A DNA stretch of 64,000 nt, from assembly GCA_028274465.1 (NCBI GenBank), contig CM051457.1, positions 29,919,313-29,983,312 of the forward strand. Direction: 5' to 3'. Below, one piece after another: positions 1 to 13,603 of the stretch; position 1 is the first letter of the stretch, and every line of letters begins with the position of its first letter. This DNA is from Plantago ovata. Taxonomy: Eukaryota > Streptophyta > Magnoliopsida > Lamiales > Plantaginaceae. The notes under the pieces were generated by a model. It searched no databases and was not told the DNA's origin. It saw only the letters and a list, made by a program, of their open reading frames with translations. Made by a program: the position numbers and the translations under genes.

Positions 1-2355
1 TTTAAAAAAAATTGTAATTAACCAATATTGTCATATTGATAGGCCTTATAGGCTCGGGGGTCCATTTGTTCTTTAGCAAAAAGCTCATGGACCACTCTAA
101 CATCTTGCCCTTCCATGGCTGGTGGCCGATCTCTTCTACATATACACATACCAGTTTAGTATACCACGTTATGTATACCGACACAAATTCAACTTTCCAC
201 AAAATATACTACTTTCATCATAAAAGTATTTTTTTTAACAAGATAATTAGAAAGATGGTAAAGTATGGATTTTTTTTATTTTTTTTGTATATATTGCTTT
301 TTGAGGATGATGAACAATGCCGTGGTGTATAGAATGTAATCGATGAGTTATAATAGGTATTTAGTCCAAAATTGTATTGTGTACGTATTTCGGGGCTATA
401 TGCCTCTCATTGACAGGGTTCTCCTCGGGTAAGAACCTTGACCGTGACCAATACGTACTTGGTGGACCGCATTTTGATAGGCTATCCATATTGAAAATTT
501 ATAGTTGGCTCGTATTTAAGGTTGGATATATTATTCCACCATCTAAAATAGATATTTGAGAGAAAATTGTTAGTTGAAAATGAAAATTCAAAGCACGGTT
601 CTGGAACCGGAGGGCTTGACTTTCTAGCTTGACCAGTTGAAACACTGTATGGCTTTTCTTCTATAGATTATAGGAGAGCGGTTCAACCAGCATCTTCTAT
701 GGGTTGAATATTAATGGACCATGCACGAGTCAGCACGACAATAAAGAAGTAATTCACTTTATATCTACGCCATTTTTTATCTCATTCCATGCCAACTTAT
801 TACGTTCATGACTTGAAAGAAGTCTCAAAGTGAAGATTGACCTACACATGCAGTGAATCTGAAATGCCAAAGCCAATTAATTAAGGACGTTCTAACATGA
901 TTAATGCAAAAGCTGGATGAGGAAAGTGTTCTTAATGTTGTTTAATTGGAACGTACGTACAACAATCTAGCAAACCAAACTAACTAATTAAACTAAACTT
1001 TGTGTCCACCTTTTAGCTATAGAATTTAATTTGGTGAATGAACCCCTGCAGTTCAAACTTTTTCTCTTCAGGGTATATGAATAAATTAATTAAGCATTAT
1101 TTTCAATTAATTAAAATATAATACTTACAGTAGTATTTTTTATACCTATTATTAAAATTTTGGTATACACCAAAATACAATTATATATACATGTAACAAA
1201 AAAAATACACTGTTTAAGAAATTCGCACTTTCACATTATTTTTATTTTCAAAACTTTGAAGCTTTCGTACTCACAAAGTTGCGCTTTTGGCCGCACTTGC
1301 ACTTTTGTGGATCAGTTTAAGAAGGTACTATTACTCCATATGTCTCAAGAATTTATTTATATATATATTTTCTATCCGTCGCATTTATTTCTTTAAATTT
1401 CTTTTTTTTTTTTTTTTTTTTTTTGAGGAAGATTTCTTTAAATTTCTCTCTATCTGTTGTTTTTATAATTACTACTCCTATATTATTAACTTACATTCCT
1501 AAACAATTCACCAGAAGATCCAGAACAGAAGAAATATACTTTAGAATTAAAAATATTATAGTATGAGGGTATCACTAAACTACAAATTAGTAGTACGTAT
1601 ATACTCTATAATTAAGTAGAATTGAGGTTGTAGACTAGTATTGAGATGTGAAGTTGAAAATAAGGAGCTTGGAAAAAACAATGTGAGGAAAAAGGAGAAA
1701 AGATGCAGCAATATCATCAATAATGATGGTCCCAAAATGAAGGAAGAGGAAAGATTGGTGGAGGGCTTTTAAGAGAGTGTGGGGTTGTTAATTAGAATTA
1801 GTTGGAAAAGAGAGAAGCTAGATAGGACCACCTCATCTTCATCTTCATCTATCATCAATATGACAATATCATCTCATCTCTATGTCACACAACAAGTCAT
1901 ATATATGACCACCAATAATATTATTGTTATTATATAATATCAAGTGAAACATTTTCCACAACATAATTTTGGCATCTAATTCTAAGGGGTTGTTTGCCTT
2001 TCTTTCAAAAATCACTGTTGTATTGAATTCTTGATTACAACCCCACAACAGAAACAGATGATCTGCAAAAAGCCTGCTACAACTCCAGTTTGGTTTCTAG
2101 ATGTTCTCCTTATGGGATTTCTTTCCATCCTTTCTAAAGGATCTTTGTATTCAATGTTGACAACACTAATTACATCCCACAGTAACTTGCATGGTCTTGG
2201 TAGCTATCTATATAGTACTACTGCAAATCTTTTTGTTCTTTTTCTTGCTCAATTTTGTGTCTGTTTCTTTCATTTTTCTTTTTTTTTTTTTCAATTCTTC
2301 CTTAACCCATATATCCTCCTTCAACTATTTGCTCAAATTATGCATCATTTGATAC

Positions 2356-2460
<105 letters not shown>

Positions 2461-3530
2461 GATTTAACCTTTTCGCCGATTAGCGTTAGGATATACTGTT
2501 GGACCCAAAATTTATAGTTAATTTAATGGGGTGAATAAGGTGAAATTATACGTACCCCACTGTGCACCCCGGTTCCAAAAACACATTCCATACAAATTCA
2601 CACATCATCTAAACGCGCACACGCATCATCATACTTATATGGGCAGGTTTTAATTGGAACCCGGATATTTTTAATATATATTTTTTTGTATATATTAATA
2701 ATTTTGGATGAGAACGGAATTGATTACAACACATGTTTATATTTGGTTTGTTTAATTTATTCATCACCTAATCATATAGTGTATTAGGCAAAGAAAGCAG
2801 TAAATAAATTAATAACTTCACTAAATCTTTCAGCTATTTAAATGATAATATTTGCTGGTTTGTGTGCTAAAATTTTACATTAGATGCATTGTTATCATTA
2901 TGGAACTGAATATATAATTATAATTTACAGAGTTTAGAAGACTGTATTTATATCAGTGGTTAATTACTTATAAATTATAATACTAGATAAATGATCATCA
3001 AGATCATACCTGCATTCTAAACTGTATGTTTTCAAAGTAATTTCGTAGTCAATTTAAGACGAATAATATCATGTCAATGAGATGTGTGTAACCGCAATTC
3101 ACTGCAGTGATCACTAATTCCAGATACACATTTAGAGATTCAAGTCTTCATGGATTAGTGTTTTACTCGTATAAAATTTTATGGTAATGGAATAAATAAG
3201 AAACATAGCATGTGGCGGCTAATAGCATGTAGTACTGGGCCAAAAAAGAACTATGATCTTCTTCTTCTGACCACCTCAGTTGTACTACTAGAAGGACGAT
3301 CGATGTTGATCAATTCATGATTAAAGATCAGTAGAGTAGTGTACGTGTACTAGTAATGTTTAATTAATCAATATAGATAATTAATTCAGATCGACCCTTC
3401 CAATCATTATTATTTTAATTGATCACAATGCATGAAATTATTTTGATGGGGTACATATCTAGGAAACCTATTTTGTATTTTTCATATACTACACAATTTC
3501 TTCAACAAAAAGTAAATTATAGACCAAATA

Positions 3531-3533
3531 CAT

Positions 3534-3599
<66 letters not shown>
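3531..3599. repeat. Compound (CA)n-(TA)n-(CA)n microsatellite
   Basis: Alternating CA, TA and CA dinucleotides about 520 bases upstream of the homeobox start codon. The tract could form non-B DNA and is probably polymorphic. Apparent open frames across it translate only to Tyr-Ile, Thr-His or Cys-Val repeats and are not genes. Confidence 0.93.
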
Positions 3600-3601
<2 letters not shown>

Positions 3602-4115
3602 CATATCCTGCATTGACTCACTGTTTTCTTGCTTTCTAGAGAGAAAACAAAATGAAAAGATGAATAAAGGAAGGAAAAAAAAAAGGAGAAGTGAGAGAGG
3701 TAAAGCAATTAAAATCTGATGTTGAATCATGGGTTGGAGGTCATGATCAAAATCCTTATCCAAATTTAATTCCAATTTATTTCTTTTCTATACATTGAGT
3801 TTCTTTTACAAGTGTAAAAATCTTTTCTTCCTAGGTTTTGATACATGTCTTTTGCCTATTTCTCTGTTGGGGTTATTAAGAGTACACTTCTTAGAAACCA
3901 CTACCCCAATACTAACCCTTTCTTCACTGTCTTCTCTCTCTCTCCTTCTCACAGCATATACTCTCTCTCTCTCTCTAGACATATATACTCCACTCTTCAA
4001 TCTTTCAAGTCATTTTTCTTGAATCCTTGTCCTTTGATTTCCATATAGTGGAAGAAAGAAGATCACTTGTTAAGTTACTTTCAAGAAGATTGATCATATC
4101 TAGCTAGCAGCTAGC

Positions 4116-7100
4116 ATGGCTAGTGGAAGTGGAGAAGATAAATCAAGGTGTAACATGGTGGTGACATCAAGTGGATCAATAATAGGGTACAACAACAACA
4201 ACAATTGCTACTCTGATGATCCTTCATCATCTCAACACCACCACCACCAACAACACTTTGTCATAAACCAGTTACAGAACTTCCATGATCATCAACACCC
4301 AAACCATCATCAACAACAAGAGATCTACAACATGGAGATGATAGGGTTTCCACCAAAAAACCTTAACCAAAACACCAACTCTGTTCTATGGAACAAAGAG
4401 TTTTTCCTCAACAACAAGCAAAACAACAACTTCATGCTTCCACAAGACCATCAGTTTGAAGATCCGTCGTCCTCCTCGTGTACCGTCTTCACATGTGAGG
4501 GAAACGAGAGGCCGAGCCAAGGTCTTTCGCTGTCGCTGAGTTCTTCCAACCCTTCTTCCATCGGCCTGCAGTCCTTCGAACTTCGGTCATCCCAGCAAGA
4601 TGATTTACGGTTTGGTCCTTCAAGTTCAAGGTCTGTGAACATTCAGCCCTCACAAGGGTATCTGCAGATTAGGAACTCAAGGTACTTGGCCCCAGCACAA
4701 GAGCTTCTCAATGAGTTTTGTAACCTTGGAATACAGCAAAATGATCATAAGCTCAAGGGTCACAAGGACAGTGAGCAGCAAGATGAAGAGAGTGACATTA
4801 AGAGACAGAATTTCCCTGTTGACCTTGTTGAATTGCAGAGAAGAAAAGCCAAGTTGCTTCATATGCTTGAAGAGGTATGTATCTCTTTCTTTTGTTCTGC
4901 AAGTATCTCCTTTTGTGACGGTTTAACACTACCATTTTTTCATGGTTTAAAATCCCACCGAAATTACTAGACAAAATAAATTGAAACTTTTTCGTATTTA
5001 TTCAGCTCACTGAAATGAAATCCACATGTAATTTCAATACTTTTTAAAATACTCGTATATGAAATTTTCAATTTTATTCCTAAAACGTTATGAGACGGTC
5101 CAAAATCAAAGTTTTAATTTCAAGAATTAAGAACATATCCCTAATTCAAGATTTTAATCCACATGTGATATTTCATCTCGTGGTTATGGATTCGACCAGT
5201 AGCTAGCTCACAATTTTTAACTTTTTTTTCTTTTTTGTGGTGGGTTCCCTTGTTGAGAGGGAAGTTCTTGTTAGGATTCCATTAATGCCACATGGTGACA
5301 ATCTTGGTGTTCAACTAAAAAATAGCTTTTCTTTTCTTTAGATGAAAAAATTTCACTGTTCCATTGCACTGAAGATATTAATTAAGCTGTGATGGTTGGT
5401 GTAGGTGGACAGAAGGTACAAACACTACTGTGACCAGATGAAATCAGTGGTATCCTCATTCGAAGCAGTGGCTGGAAACGGAGCAGCCAAAGTGTACTCA
5501 GCCTTGGCTTCAAGAGCCATGTCAAGGCACTTCAGATGTTTGAGAGATGGAATTGTGAGAGAAATTAAGGCCACTAAGAAAGCAATGGGAGAAAAGGATA
5601 CTAGCGTTGCACCAGGCACAACTAAAGGCGAAACTCCACGTCTAAGGCTTCTTGATCAAACACTTAGACAGCAAAGGGCTATGCAACAGATGTCCATGAT
5701 GGAGAGCCATCCATGGAGGCCACAACGAGGCCTACCGGAGAGATCTGTCTCCGTTCTTCGTGCTTGGCTTTTCGAGCACTTCCTCCACCCGTAATTTACT
5801 AATTCCCCCTCCTCTTGTTTTCATTTCCGGTTGTTTTAAATTTTCAGTGCCAATTTCGTGTGCATATATCATCACTATATAGTTTAAGCATTTTCCTATG
5901 ATTCAAAGTAAAATTCTTTGAAAAAACAGTCCTTCCTAGATAAAAATCAGGTTTTTTAGAACTATTTAATATTCTTCTAGTACAAAATATGAAAGCATAA
6001 AAGACATGAATATTTCTCCAACACAAAAGAGAAGAACATATATGCCAAGTTAGGGGTTGTTTTACTACGTACGCTATATGATCATTAGGTTCTTTCTTGT
6101 TTGTTTTTATTACAATTTGTTTTCATCACAAAACAAGCCAATTTCTTGTTTGTTTCTGTCTATTAACAAGATTCCATTTTGCTTCATTAAAGTTGTACCA
6201 TGTATGGATCCCATGCATTTATTTATTTATCATTTTTTTAATTTTTTTTATTTTCTGTATATATGAAATTATTAATTTTGCTTGGAGCTTTATGTTGTAT
6301 TTTATGTGGATTTGATGCTGTTTCCAACCTCCACAGGACCCCATCTATATATCCCTACAATTCAGTCCATACAAAATTTTGCTTTCTGTTTAAAACTTTA
6401 TGAAAATAACTTTTAAATGTACTAATTATTATTTGATTCAAAATTATAAATTTGCAGGTATCCAAGTGATGTGGATAAACACATATTAGCCCGCCAAACA
6501 GGTCTTTCAAGAAGCCAGGCCAGTCACTTTCTTCAATTTAATTAATCTTCCGAAGTTACAGTATTTAATTCAACCAAGCTGGAATCACTTAACCTTCTTG
6601 CTTATAAAAAAATGTGATAAATTTTTATTTTAATCGACTGTGTCACTAATTTCAAAGATTACCCTAAGAAGCAAATAATTAGTAGCTGATACACGATTTT
6701 ATTACTTCTAGTTGAAAGACTAATCAAATTGCAACTTGGGTCAAAATCTTGACTTACTTGTCTACAAAGCTTGAAAATTGTTTGTGGATAACATCATGAA
6801 ACTTTATTTAATCAAAAATTCAAAATATACTGTTTTTGGATTGACATCTTGATTCTTGATCATACTATACCGTTTACGAATATTACTCATTAAAACTAAC
6901 AAAATTTAAGAACATTAAAATAATATAAAATTATTAGGGTAGATGATTTTCTTTAACTGAAATGTGATTGTTAAAGAATAAATGGTCCATATCTTTTTAG
7001 GGTATCGATAGTATCTAATAATAGATTAGTACCCATTAGACAAACAATTATATTTTAGGGTCGAATTTGACCATGGTGGCGTTCTAAGCACTGTTCCAAA

Positions 7101-9068
7101 ATCAGATTTTTGGACAGCCAAACAACATAAGCCTTAGGACTAAAATGTAATTGAATTTTACATATTTTTAGTCTTTTCTTTATTTTTCTTTTCTTTTTTA
7201 CTTTTTTCTTTTCCTTTTTCTTTTTATTTTTCTTCTCTTCTTCTTCTTCAAGTCTAGTACCGGATTCCGGTACCGGAATCCGGTACGGACTTGAAAAACT
7301 CCCAGATCGGAAAAGCTCCGATCTGGGAGCTCGTCTCCGATTTGGGAGCTCCACAAGCTCCCTGACCGGAGCTTTTACAAGCTCCGATCTGGGAGCTTGC
7401 AAGCTCCGACCTGGGAGCTTAAGTGCTCCCAGATCGGAGCTTTGCAGCTCCCGATCTGGGAGCTGCACAAGCTCCGACCTGGGAGCTTAAGTGCTCCCAG
7501 ATCGGAGCTTTGCAGCTCCCGATCTGGGAGCTGCACAAGCTCCTTGACCGGAGCTTGTAAGCTCCGGTCAGGGAGCTTGCAAGCTCCGACCTGGGAGCTC
7601 AAGTGCTCCCAGATCGGAGCTTTGCAGCTCCCGATCTGGGAGCTGCACAAGCTCCTTGACCGGAGCTTGCATTATTCCGGCCGGTGGGAGCAGAGCTCCG
7701 GTCACCGGAATAAAGAGTTCTGAAGAAGAAGATCGAAGAAGAAGAAAGGGAGAAAAAAAATGAAAAGAAAAAAATATATAAAAGAATTAAAAAAAGGAAA
7801 ATAATTTTTTTTTACTGTAGTTAAGGCCTTGTTTGTTTGGGCATGAAATTCTCGGTGGCAAAGTTGTAAATATTGAGCAGTCAACCCAAAAGGTACTAAA
7901 ATGTTATTGTTGAACTAAAGGGTATTAATCTGTTATTAGGTGTCACAAGGATACCCTTCCATGATAATAACTCAAGAATAAATGAGTAGAAACACTGTAA
8001 TATAGCGTAAAAAATAATATTTTTAATATGTGGAGTAGCTTACCTTTTAGAAAATGGATATAGTTTTGTAGAACACATGAAAATTGAGTAAAGTTTTTGT
8101 GAAATGAAGGGAATAGTAAATATATACTAGTAAAACATAAAATATTAAAGCTACTTAAACCAAAACAAGTTAGATAAATATAGCTAGTGTGTTGACGCAG
8201 TCCCATTTAAAAACAATTGTTCATGAGTGTAACTTTCGAAAACATAAGGTAACTGATTTATTATTTTACGTCATGTTATCAGCTATTCGATTTACCAACC
8301 ATAAACGTAGTGTGATGAAATATATATTCTAACTTCTAAGATTTTAAAAGTGTTAGGAAAGGTATGCGAGGGTATCATTTTAAAGTTCTACATATATTTC
8401 CAAGCGAGTCAATATCATAGTATGGAATTTTGACATCACACTCTTGTCAGGTTACAGTAAATAAAATATCCTGTTGCTTTCATGTTCAGGTGTCAAATTG
8501 GTTCATTAACGCGAGGGTAAGGCTATGGAAACCTATGGTGGAGGAAATGTACATGGAAGAGCTCAAGGAACGCGAGGGCTTTGGACCACAAGACGACTTA
8601 GTCGCACCCGATCAAACCGACAATCAGCTCGAAAATCAAATGCCATCAAGAACCGAAGATGATGAAAAGCCATCCCATGACCAACTACATCGTATAGACT
8701 CGGACTATCTCTCATCAGTTGTCAACAACGTTCCATCGGAGAAAAACAGTGCCATGGAATTAGACTTCTCATCATACAATCACCAGTCGGGTGGGGCCTA
8801 TACTGGTGTCCAGAACTATAGTGGTGGTGGTACCGGTGGAGGGGTGTCGTTGACACTGGGGTTGCATCAACACGGACACGGTGCGAATGGTGGGGTGAGT
8901 TTGGCATTTACTCCGGTGGGCGCACAAAGTAATGCACTTTTTTATCCTAGAGGTGACCAAATGGAAGATTGCCAAACAGTGCCTTACTCACTACTGGACA
9001 ATGAGAGCCAGAATCTGCCCTATAGGAACTTGATGGGTGCACAATTGCTTCATGATTTGGCGGGGTAA
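4116..9068 (+). CDS. BEL1-like (BELL/TALE) homeodomain transcription factor
   Basis: Four exons: 4116-4874, 5405-5790, 6458-6518 and 8490-9068, giving 1785 nt and 594 residues in one intact frame. BELL proteins are nuclear TALE homeodomain factors that pair with KNOX proteins to control meristem, leaf and fruit development. Visible parts: a His/Gln/Asn-rich N-terminus; a ZIBEL-type motif GLSLSLSS near residue 136; the SKY box starting [11 protein letters not shown] at 188; a BELL domain at about 236-302 ([10 protein letters not shown] onward, then [11 protein letters not shown]); the homeodomain at about 358-420 with the TALE loop residues PYP and recognition helix [12 protein letters not shown]; and a second ZIBEL-like motif VSLTLGL near 521. 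The 61-nt third exon inside the homeodomain is typical of the family. The C-terminal AQLL-DLA motif and the linker after the BELL domain look closest to the BLH1/5/6/7 group, but I cannot fix the orthologue. Intron 3 has a GC donor (6519-6520) and carries a large fold-back element. Confidence 0.95.
6519..6524 (+). promoter_or_regulatory. Non-canonical GC splice donor of BELL intron 3
   Basis: The exon must end after the CAG at 6516-6518 to join LSRSQ to VSNWF. The next bases are GCCAGT, so the intron begins with GC, not GT. The acceptor at 8488-8489 is a normal AG. The GT three bases further on (6523-6524) would add four bases and break the frame. Confidence 0.8.
7010..7945. mobile_element. 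Fold-back / Mutator-like non-autonomous element in BELL intron 3
   Basis: The two flanks form long imperfect inverted repeats. The left side (from about 7010, CTAATAATAGATTAGTACCC) matches the reverse complement of the right side (ending about 7945, GGGTATTAATCTGTTATTAG). The match continues inward for roughly 130 bases, through the GCCAAACAA / TTGTTTGGG stretch. Further in, a pyrimidine-rich arm (7174-7250) faces a purine-rich arm (7720-7800), and the centre is the GC-rich repeat annotated separately. No transposase frame is present. Long terminal inverted repeats suggest a Mutator-like or fold-back element. I could not find a convincing target-site duplication, so the class is inferred. Confidence 0.65.
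7257..7700. repeat. GC-rich palindromic tandem array (AGCTCC...GGGAGCT units)
   Basis: It begins with a perfect 30-bp palindrome at 7257-7286 centred on CCGGTACCGG. It continues with more than a dozen short inverted units combining GCTCCGATCTGGGAGC, GCTCCGACCTGGGAGC and GCTCCxTGACCGGAGC. A longer unit of roughly 115-150 bp is repeated about three times (7396-7470, 7471-7545, 7580-7660). Every unit is itself a hairpin, so the whole array can fold on many scales. It is far more GC-rich than its surroundings. Long open frames on both strands here are only translations of the repeat. Confidence 0.9.
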
Positions 9069-12000
9069 TTTTGTCTTTTTGAACAAGAAATTCAGAAAAT
9101 TGGTATTAGGGGCTATATATATTGGGGTATAGAAATGAGAAAATTATTGGGTTTTTTGTTTTCCCCTTTTTTTTTTCGTCGGTGAAGTTGATTAAATTGG
9201 GATATACACATGTGGTATACTTAATTATTGGGATAGGAAGCTTTATTCAGCAGCTTGGTGTTAGGTACATGTATATAATATGATGCACCATGCAAATTCT
9301 CTATACATGATATGCAAGTAATTTGATTAGATGTTATTATGATCAAAGTAATTTTTTCTTAGCCAAGACATTTTTCCTTTATTTATATATTTAACTATAA
9401 TATTGACTTACTACTACAATTAGTTGTATTGAATATAATTTTGGAGTATACAACTACCTAAAAAAAATTGCAACTACCTAAAAAAAATTGGGATAGAAAT
9501 TTACATTAGTAAATTAGTTACATGCATGAAGTAATGTTTAATGGCATAAATATCCTTTTACATAATATATACTAGGCCAATCAAAGGTAAACCGGGTAAA
9601 GGTAATATGAATATTTTGTTTACAAAAAAAAAAAAAAGTTAAACCGGGTAAAGATTCATACTGAATCTGAATCGGGTCAATTTGAACTAGACTATTCAGG
9701 TCCGTAAATATTTTTTTCCTTTATTAGTGCCTTATATTTAACTCGAACGAACAAAAGTATCGTTTATAATGTCCCGCCCCCTTCCAATATGAATGGACAT
9801 TTTAGTTTTTTGTGATAGCATTTTTACCATTAATTACTCTTATGGGTAATTCCTTTAGACAAAATATAGTGGCAAAGACCACGAAATGTATTTTCTTAGC
9901 ATGATTTTGTTAAAATTTTACCATGGTAACTTAGAAGAAATTTATTGAAGCACTGGTGGCTCTAAAAGTATTTCTAAAAGTATACATCTGTGCAATGTAT
10001 TCCGATTGAAATATCTCTGAATAGCGTTGAGAAATGAGATTATTGATTGAAGCACTCGTGGCTCTAACGAAAATCACAGATTCCATTTTTGTTGGGACAG
10101 ATAAAGATTTCGCCTTTCTTTTCTTGTTGTGTTGTTGTAATTATAGTACATAGATCATTACTTACTAATTGGTTGATAAGTCTCTATTAATTAATTAAAG
10201 GTTGTTTGGTTGTGTAGGATTAAGACTGTTGGTGTGTAAACAAGCCGTTCCAAAATATCATCCCACCACCAAGCTAAGCGTGGTCCTTGTTGTTCCTCCA
10301 AAAAAGACGTTCTTTCGCAATCCAAACGGAAAATTGCTTTAATTCTTTTCATTTGTCAACAAATTAAAGAGATTGGTTTTGCTCCCACTTTTGATTTATC
10401 CTCCCTTTATCATCATGCTGCGCGCAAAAACTTTGGTCGATATTTATTGTTGCTGCGTAAAGGTCTTATTAGCATCTAATAATTAGCATGAAAGTTAAGA
10501 GCTAAGACTAAAGATTTTGATAGATTGGGGATAGTATGACTTTGTCTTTGTTCTCCTTGTGGTCTTGGAGTGTTAATATTTTTAGCCTAACCTCAATATC
10601 TGAATTAAAACATGTGTTATGAGTTGTGATGGGGTTAGGTGCCGCTGCTATACCAAAGAAAGTGTTATCTAATATGTGGAATTAAAAGTTGAAAGGTACT
10701 TAAACTTTATAAAGCTAGCACACAATATGTACTTGTAAAGAGGAGAGGCAATGAGGCCTGAGGTGACATAACTTTATAACTTTAGATATCACAGGTTTGA
10801 TTACCGTCTAGTGCTTAAATGTGATATGATGATGAAGTACTAGCTAGTTGGTGATAATACAATGTAATATTGATATTCTAAAAAAATGTTAAGGAGTGGG
10901 CTATTTTTTACGTAAATTTAAATATATAAGTCTATTGTAAAACTAGTTTGTACACCTATAAAACTAGTATGGATGGCTTTCAAATGGCCAGTAGGTTGCT
11001 TATGCAATTCAGGCGAAATCAATTTTTCACACTTTTTTTTATAACATATGCGACTGCGTTTGAAACTCAACTGACTCACGCAATATCTTCCAACCATTTT
11101 CTCATTTTCAAATTTTTTCTCAAATTTTTATGTGAAACACACAACTCTATTATTTTTAGTTATGTGATGTAAATGTTCAAATTGTCAAGACACTTAATTT
11201 TATTTTTCTGTTTTTTGCTAAAAAATAAAAAAGGGTTTAAGATACCGTTACCAACACTGTCCCTTATAAAATTCGCTTTGCCATGTATAATAGTAACATA
11301 TATAATGGATCCAGCTCTACCAACAACTTATCCTAAAATGTTAAAATTTTAACTCTTAAACCATTCGATAGAATATACTATTAACAGGCGGGTGACAACA
11401 TCATGTAAGTGTTTTCTGATAACTAAAGAAGTATTCATTTTTTAAGTACTCTCTACTACTGTACAACAACTAATGGTTTGTTATGGTTAGCTGCAAGTGT
11501 ATATATATATTCATTATAGTGTTTGAAATTCCACGATTTAGATTGACGTAATGACGATCTAATTACCAAAATAGACATTTCTTGTATGTTAGACGTATAA
11601 ACTTGAACTCGTAATTAAAAATATTGATTGATGCTAGCTAGGCCCCAAGGACATACTATATAGTATTAAAAGTACGGGCTTATGGTTCATCGATAAAGTT
11701 ATGGACAACGTTTTCCGCTAAAACTAATTAATAACTCACGAGTAAAAATTAAGTAATTTGTCTGCATGCAGCTTAGAGTAAGGCTATATGCATGGCTTTA
11801 CAAAAACAATAAACGTATACGTACATAACCTAATAATAGCTAGCCATTTTGTTCCACTTTTGATACTCCGATCAATTCGTACCTAACTAACAATATACTC
11901 CAGATCGATGACAGTAAAACACCACATAATTTGTCTTCATCCGGATTTGATTCCAATTCGCAAGATCTCCTAGCTACTTACTGTTTCAACTCCATAAACA

Positions 12001-12945
12001 CTTGACTAAATCTTATTTCTCCCGTAGCTTAGCCAGCTCGGGGTTGTTAAAGTTCCCTAATCAAGATACTATACATTATGGTCTTCTATGAGTCGGATAT
12101 GAGTCATATAACTATTCAAGCATGTTCATATGTTGCACAAAACCGCAAACTTCTTGTTATTAATGTGATTCCAAACAGAGGAAGTTAATGAATGAGATAT
12201 TTATTGTTTTATGATGAGAGCAAGTTAAATGAGGGAAGAAAGAATTATATATACATCAACAATCAGATCAAGTACAAGCCATTCTCAAATTTAGTATTTT
12301 TATAGTATATTTAAAACGTGTTTATATGTTAAACTATCTCATACAAGAAATAAATATTGGTTGTTATAATAGTAGTAAATAAAATAGTATAGAAATAGGA
12401 AATGGAAAGGAAAAGAAAAAAATGTGGGATTTATAGTGTGTATTGGAGTTTCACCCAAAAGATCGGTTTGTTCATGATTTTGTATCTGAACCAAAGGGAT
12501 TCACACGTGGGAAATGAAGGTTTCTTAAACATGTATAATCTACTCGAGTAATAGGTGACAGTTGAACTGTTGAATAAAAATTACTAAAATTTCTTTAATG
12601 GTGAAAGAATAGTTATAATTCAAAGTGTGTTGGTTGATGCATTAATATAAAATACCCAAAGTCGAAAATGAAAGATATTCGACATGGCTAAAATTGGAAA
12701 GGAACTAACTACTAGAAAACAGAGTTTAGTTTGGAATGAGTGTTTGGGCCTCTAGCCGGGGCCCAGTAGTAGTCAGTTGAACCCAAACCCAAGCACGCAC
12801 TCGGCTCCATAAAGAATTGGGCCTCGGATCAAGGGTCCATAGCCATGTGCTAAGAATCGCTAGGGTTGATATATTCTTTTAAGGATAAATTTGAAATTTC
12901 GACAAATATTAACTTTGTTTTTCGATTAAATAAGAAAAGGACAAC
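9069..12945. other. Intergenic region, mostly unassigned
   Basis: AT-rich DNA between the BELL gene and the first hAT element. The first 100-200 bases are probably BELL 3' UTR. I saw only small local duplications: CAACTACCTAAAAAAAATTG twice in a row at about 9448-9490, TTAAACCGGGTAAAG-like repeats at 9588-9650, and a TTGAAGCACT-GTGGCTCTAA segment repeated at about 9946 and 10047. No protein-like frame and no RNA gene was recognised. Confidence 0.5.
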
Positions 12946-12953
12946 ATGACATG

Positions 12954-13375
12954 CAGTGGCGGATCCAAGCTGGGTCGAGTAGGGGCAGTTGACCTACTTG
13001 GAATTGGTATAAGTAGTATATTAGTACTAATACGGATTGACATATTATGTGGCCGAGTGGATTTTGCCCAGCCTGGGTAGCAAAATGGCAAGGTTCGATT
13101 TGTTGACAACCAATGTTTGTATTTTTATTTTTTGCAAAAAAAGAAAACCTTAATTTTTCTTTTTCTTTTTGGCAAAAAAACCCTTAACTTTTTCTTTTTT
13201 TGCAAAAAAGCCCTTAATTTTTCTTTTTTGGCAAAAAACCCTAAATTCTTTCTTTTTCTGCAAAAATATCCTTAATTTGTTCTTTTTCCCCAAAAAGTCC
13301 TTAATTATAGATTACATGAGCAAATTTTCGCCCCCCCCCCCCCCCCACCCATATTGGGCACTGGATTCGCCACTG
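12954..13375. mobile_element. hAT-type non-autonomous element (MITE), 422 bp
   Basis: Terminal inverted repeats CAGTGGCGGATCCA (left) and TGGATTCGCCACTG (right) bound the element. The flanking 8-mers ATGACATG (12946-12953) and AGGACATG (13376-13383) differ at one base, as expected for an 8-bp hAT target duplication. The interior has a degenerate tandem repeat of CCTTAATTTTTCTTTTTGGCAAAAA-like units (13140-13300), a poly-C run near 13330-13346, and a tRNA-like TGGCCGAGTGG motif near 13051. No transposase is encoded. Confidence 0.9.
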
Positions 13376-13603
13376 AGGACATGTACAATGTCTATCTTAT
13401 TAATCCTATCAAAATAAATTTTATCCGTTTTATTTGGAAAGAAGGGGGAGCTAGATATCTCCTCGGACCGGAGGGTCTATGGGTTTGGGCTAAAACTAGC
13501 TAGTGGTGGCATTCCATTTTGGCCAAATAGTAACTTTGTTTTTTAATTCAATTAGAAAAGCCCAACGGGGCATGCCACTAACCGATTAATTAATTTGGAG
13601 TTG

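Noticed and set aside
7055-7723. Several overlapping frames on both strands with Leu-Pro-Gly-Arg-Ser type repeats
   Set aside because: They are translations of the palindromic GC-rich array inside intron 3 and occur on both strands.
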